64,000 bases of DNA, taken from Moritella sp. Urea-trap-13 (lineage in GTDB: Bacteria; Pseudomonadota; Gammaproteobacteria; Enterobacterales; Moritellaceae). The stretch's first letter is position 1; the number at the start of each line of letters is the position of its first letter. Location: assembly GCF_002836355.1 (NCBI RefSeq), contig NZ_PJCA01000037.1, positions 62,001 through 126,000 on the forward strand, read 5' to 3'. Below are positions 63,676 through 64,000 of this stretch, piece after piece. Below the pieces are notes generated by a model. It was given only the letters and a program-made list of their open reading frames with translations. It was not told where the DNA came from and made no database searches. Made by a program: the position numbers and the translations under genes.

Positions 63676-64000
63676 CTAACTCGTTGGTATTTTCAATTTC
63701 TGGCCAATAAACACGGTATTCTTGGTTAAATTATTTAACTGTTTAATACGTGTCACCGATGTTCCATAACTGCTAGCAATAACAGAAAGTGATTCGCCTT
63801 TGGTCACAATATGCGTGCTATTTCTCATGTACGCTAAGTAAGTATCTTTTGGCGGTGCATTACGAAAATGCAAATAGCTCCCTTGAGCAATGGCGTTAGC
63901 AATTTTATACTGATGGCTGCTCGTGGTTAACTTCTTACCTTCTCGATAGTTGGTGACAAAACCTGCTTCCACCAAGAGTGAAGGTATATCCAGCGATTTT
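63676..64000 (-). CDS. amiB: N-acetylmuramoyl-L-alanine amidase AmiB, C-terminal part (cut by window edge)
   Basis: AmiB splits septal peptidoglycan during daughter-cell separation. Only the last 107 or so residues are seen, beginning KSLDIPSLLVEAGFVTN at the edge; that stretch is the conserved end of the Amidase_3 domain, with its catalytic glutamate in VEAGF. A single LysM domain ends the protein (HIVTKGESLSVIASSYG to GQKLKIP). It precedes mutL by 7 bp, the E. coli amiB-mutL order. The start lies outside the window. Confidence 0.95.
   Translation of the reverse strand, partial: KSLDIPSLLVEAGFVTNYREGKKLTTSSHQYKIANAIAQGSYLHFRNAPPKDTYLAYMRNSTHIVTKGESLSVIASSYGTSVTRIKQLNNLTKNTVFIGQKLKIPTS

Overview
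The window is a stretch of gammaproteobacterial chromosome of moderately low GC. It most resembles a marine Alteromonadales/Vibrionales-type organism. Moritella is my best guess from protein flavour and gene order, but this is inference because no database was searched. Nearly everything is core housekeeping DNA, with local gene orders matching those known from Escherichia coli and Vibrio. I see no tRNA or rRNA genes, insertion sequences, prophage, CRISPR array or integron.

Layout. 1-2.2 kb: the end of a YpjD/CcsA-like membrane protein and corB. 2.2-3.4 kb: hupA and yjaG, as in E. coli. 3.4-6.1 kb: a 0.5 kb spacer, a TraF-like outer-membrane protein and a PepSY membrane protein. 6.2-10 kb: recA, with an E. 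coli-like LexA-controlled promoter, divergent from mutS. 10-20.4 kb: a minus-strand run of an orphan lipoprotein, rpoS, nlpD, pcm, truD, ispF, ispD, ftsB, eno, pyrG and mazG; surE, usually between pcm and truD, is missing. 20.6-30.6 kb: a large HD-GYP sensor protein, relA, rlmD and the divergent barA. 30.6-32.4 kb: a LysR regulator divergent from ydhR and a small membrane-protein gene.

32.5-43 kb: the conserved block rpoE-rseA-rseB-rseC, lepA-lepB-rnc-era-recO-pdxJ, with nadB divergent. A clear sigma-E promoter lies upstream of rpoE. 43-47 kb: an enoyl-CoA hydratase-like gene divergent from a LysR regulator, then a PhoD-like phosphatase whose translation start has been tandemly duplicated. 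47-56.8 kb: sdhE-ygfX divergent from ygfZ, then lysS, prfB (with the programmed +1 frameshift), a CBS-domain protein, recJ, dsbC, xerD and divergent fldB. 56.9-64 kb: amiB-mutL-miaA-hfq-hflX-hflK-hflC, with amiB cut by the window edge.

Functional themes. The genes cover DNA repair and recombination (recA, mutS, mutL, recJ, recO, xerD), stress and envelope signalling (rpoS, rpoE-rseABC, relA, barA, hflKC, hfq, nlpD), RNA modification and translation (truD, miaA, rlmD, rnc, era, lepA, lysS, prfB, hflX), and cofactor or precursor synthesis (ispDF, pdxJ, nadB, pyrG, eno). I found no convincing undescribed multi-gene system. The most interesting items are the substrate-binding-domain/HD-GYP fusion, the duplicated start region of the PhoD-like gene with its 9-codon upstream ORF, the clean loss of surE, and the uncharacterised lipoprotein and small membrane-protein genes.
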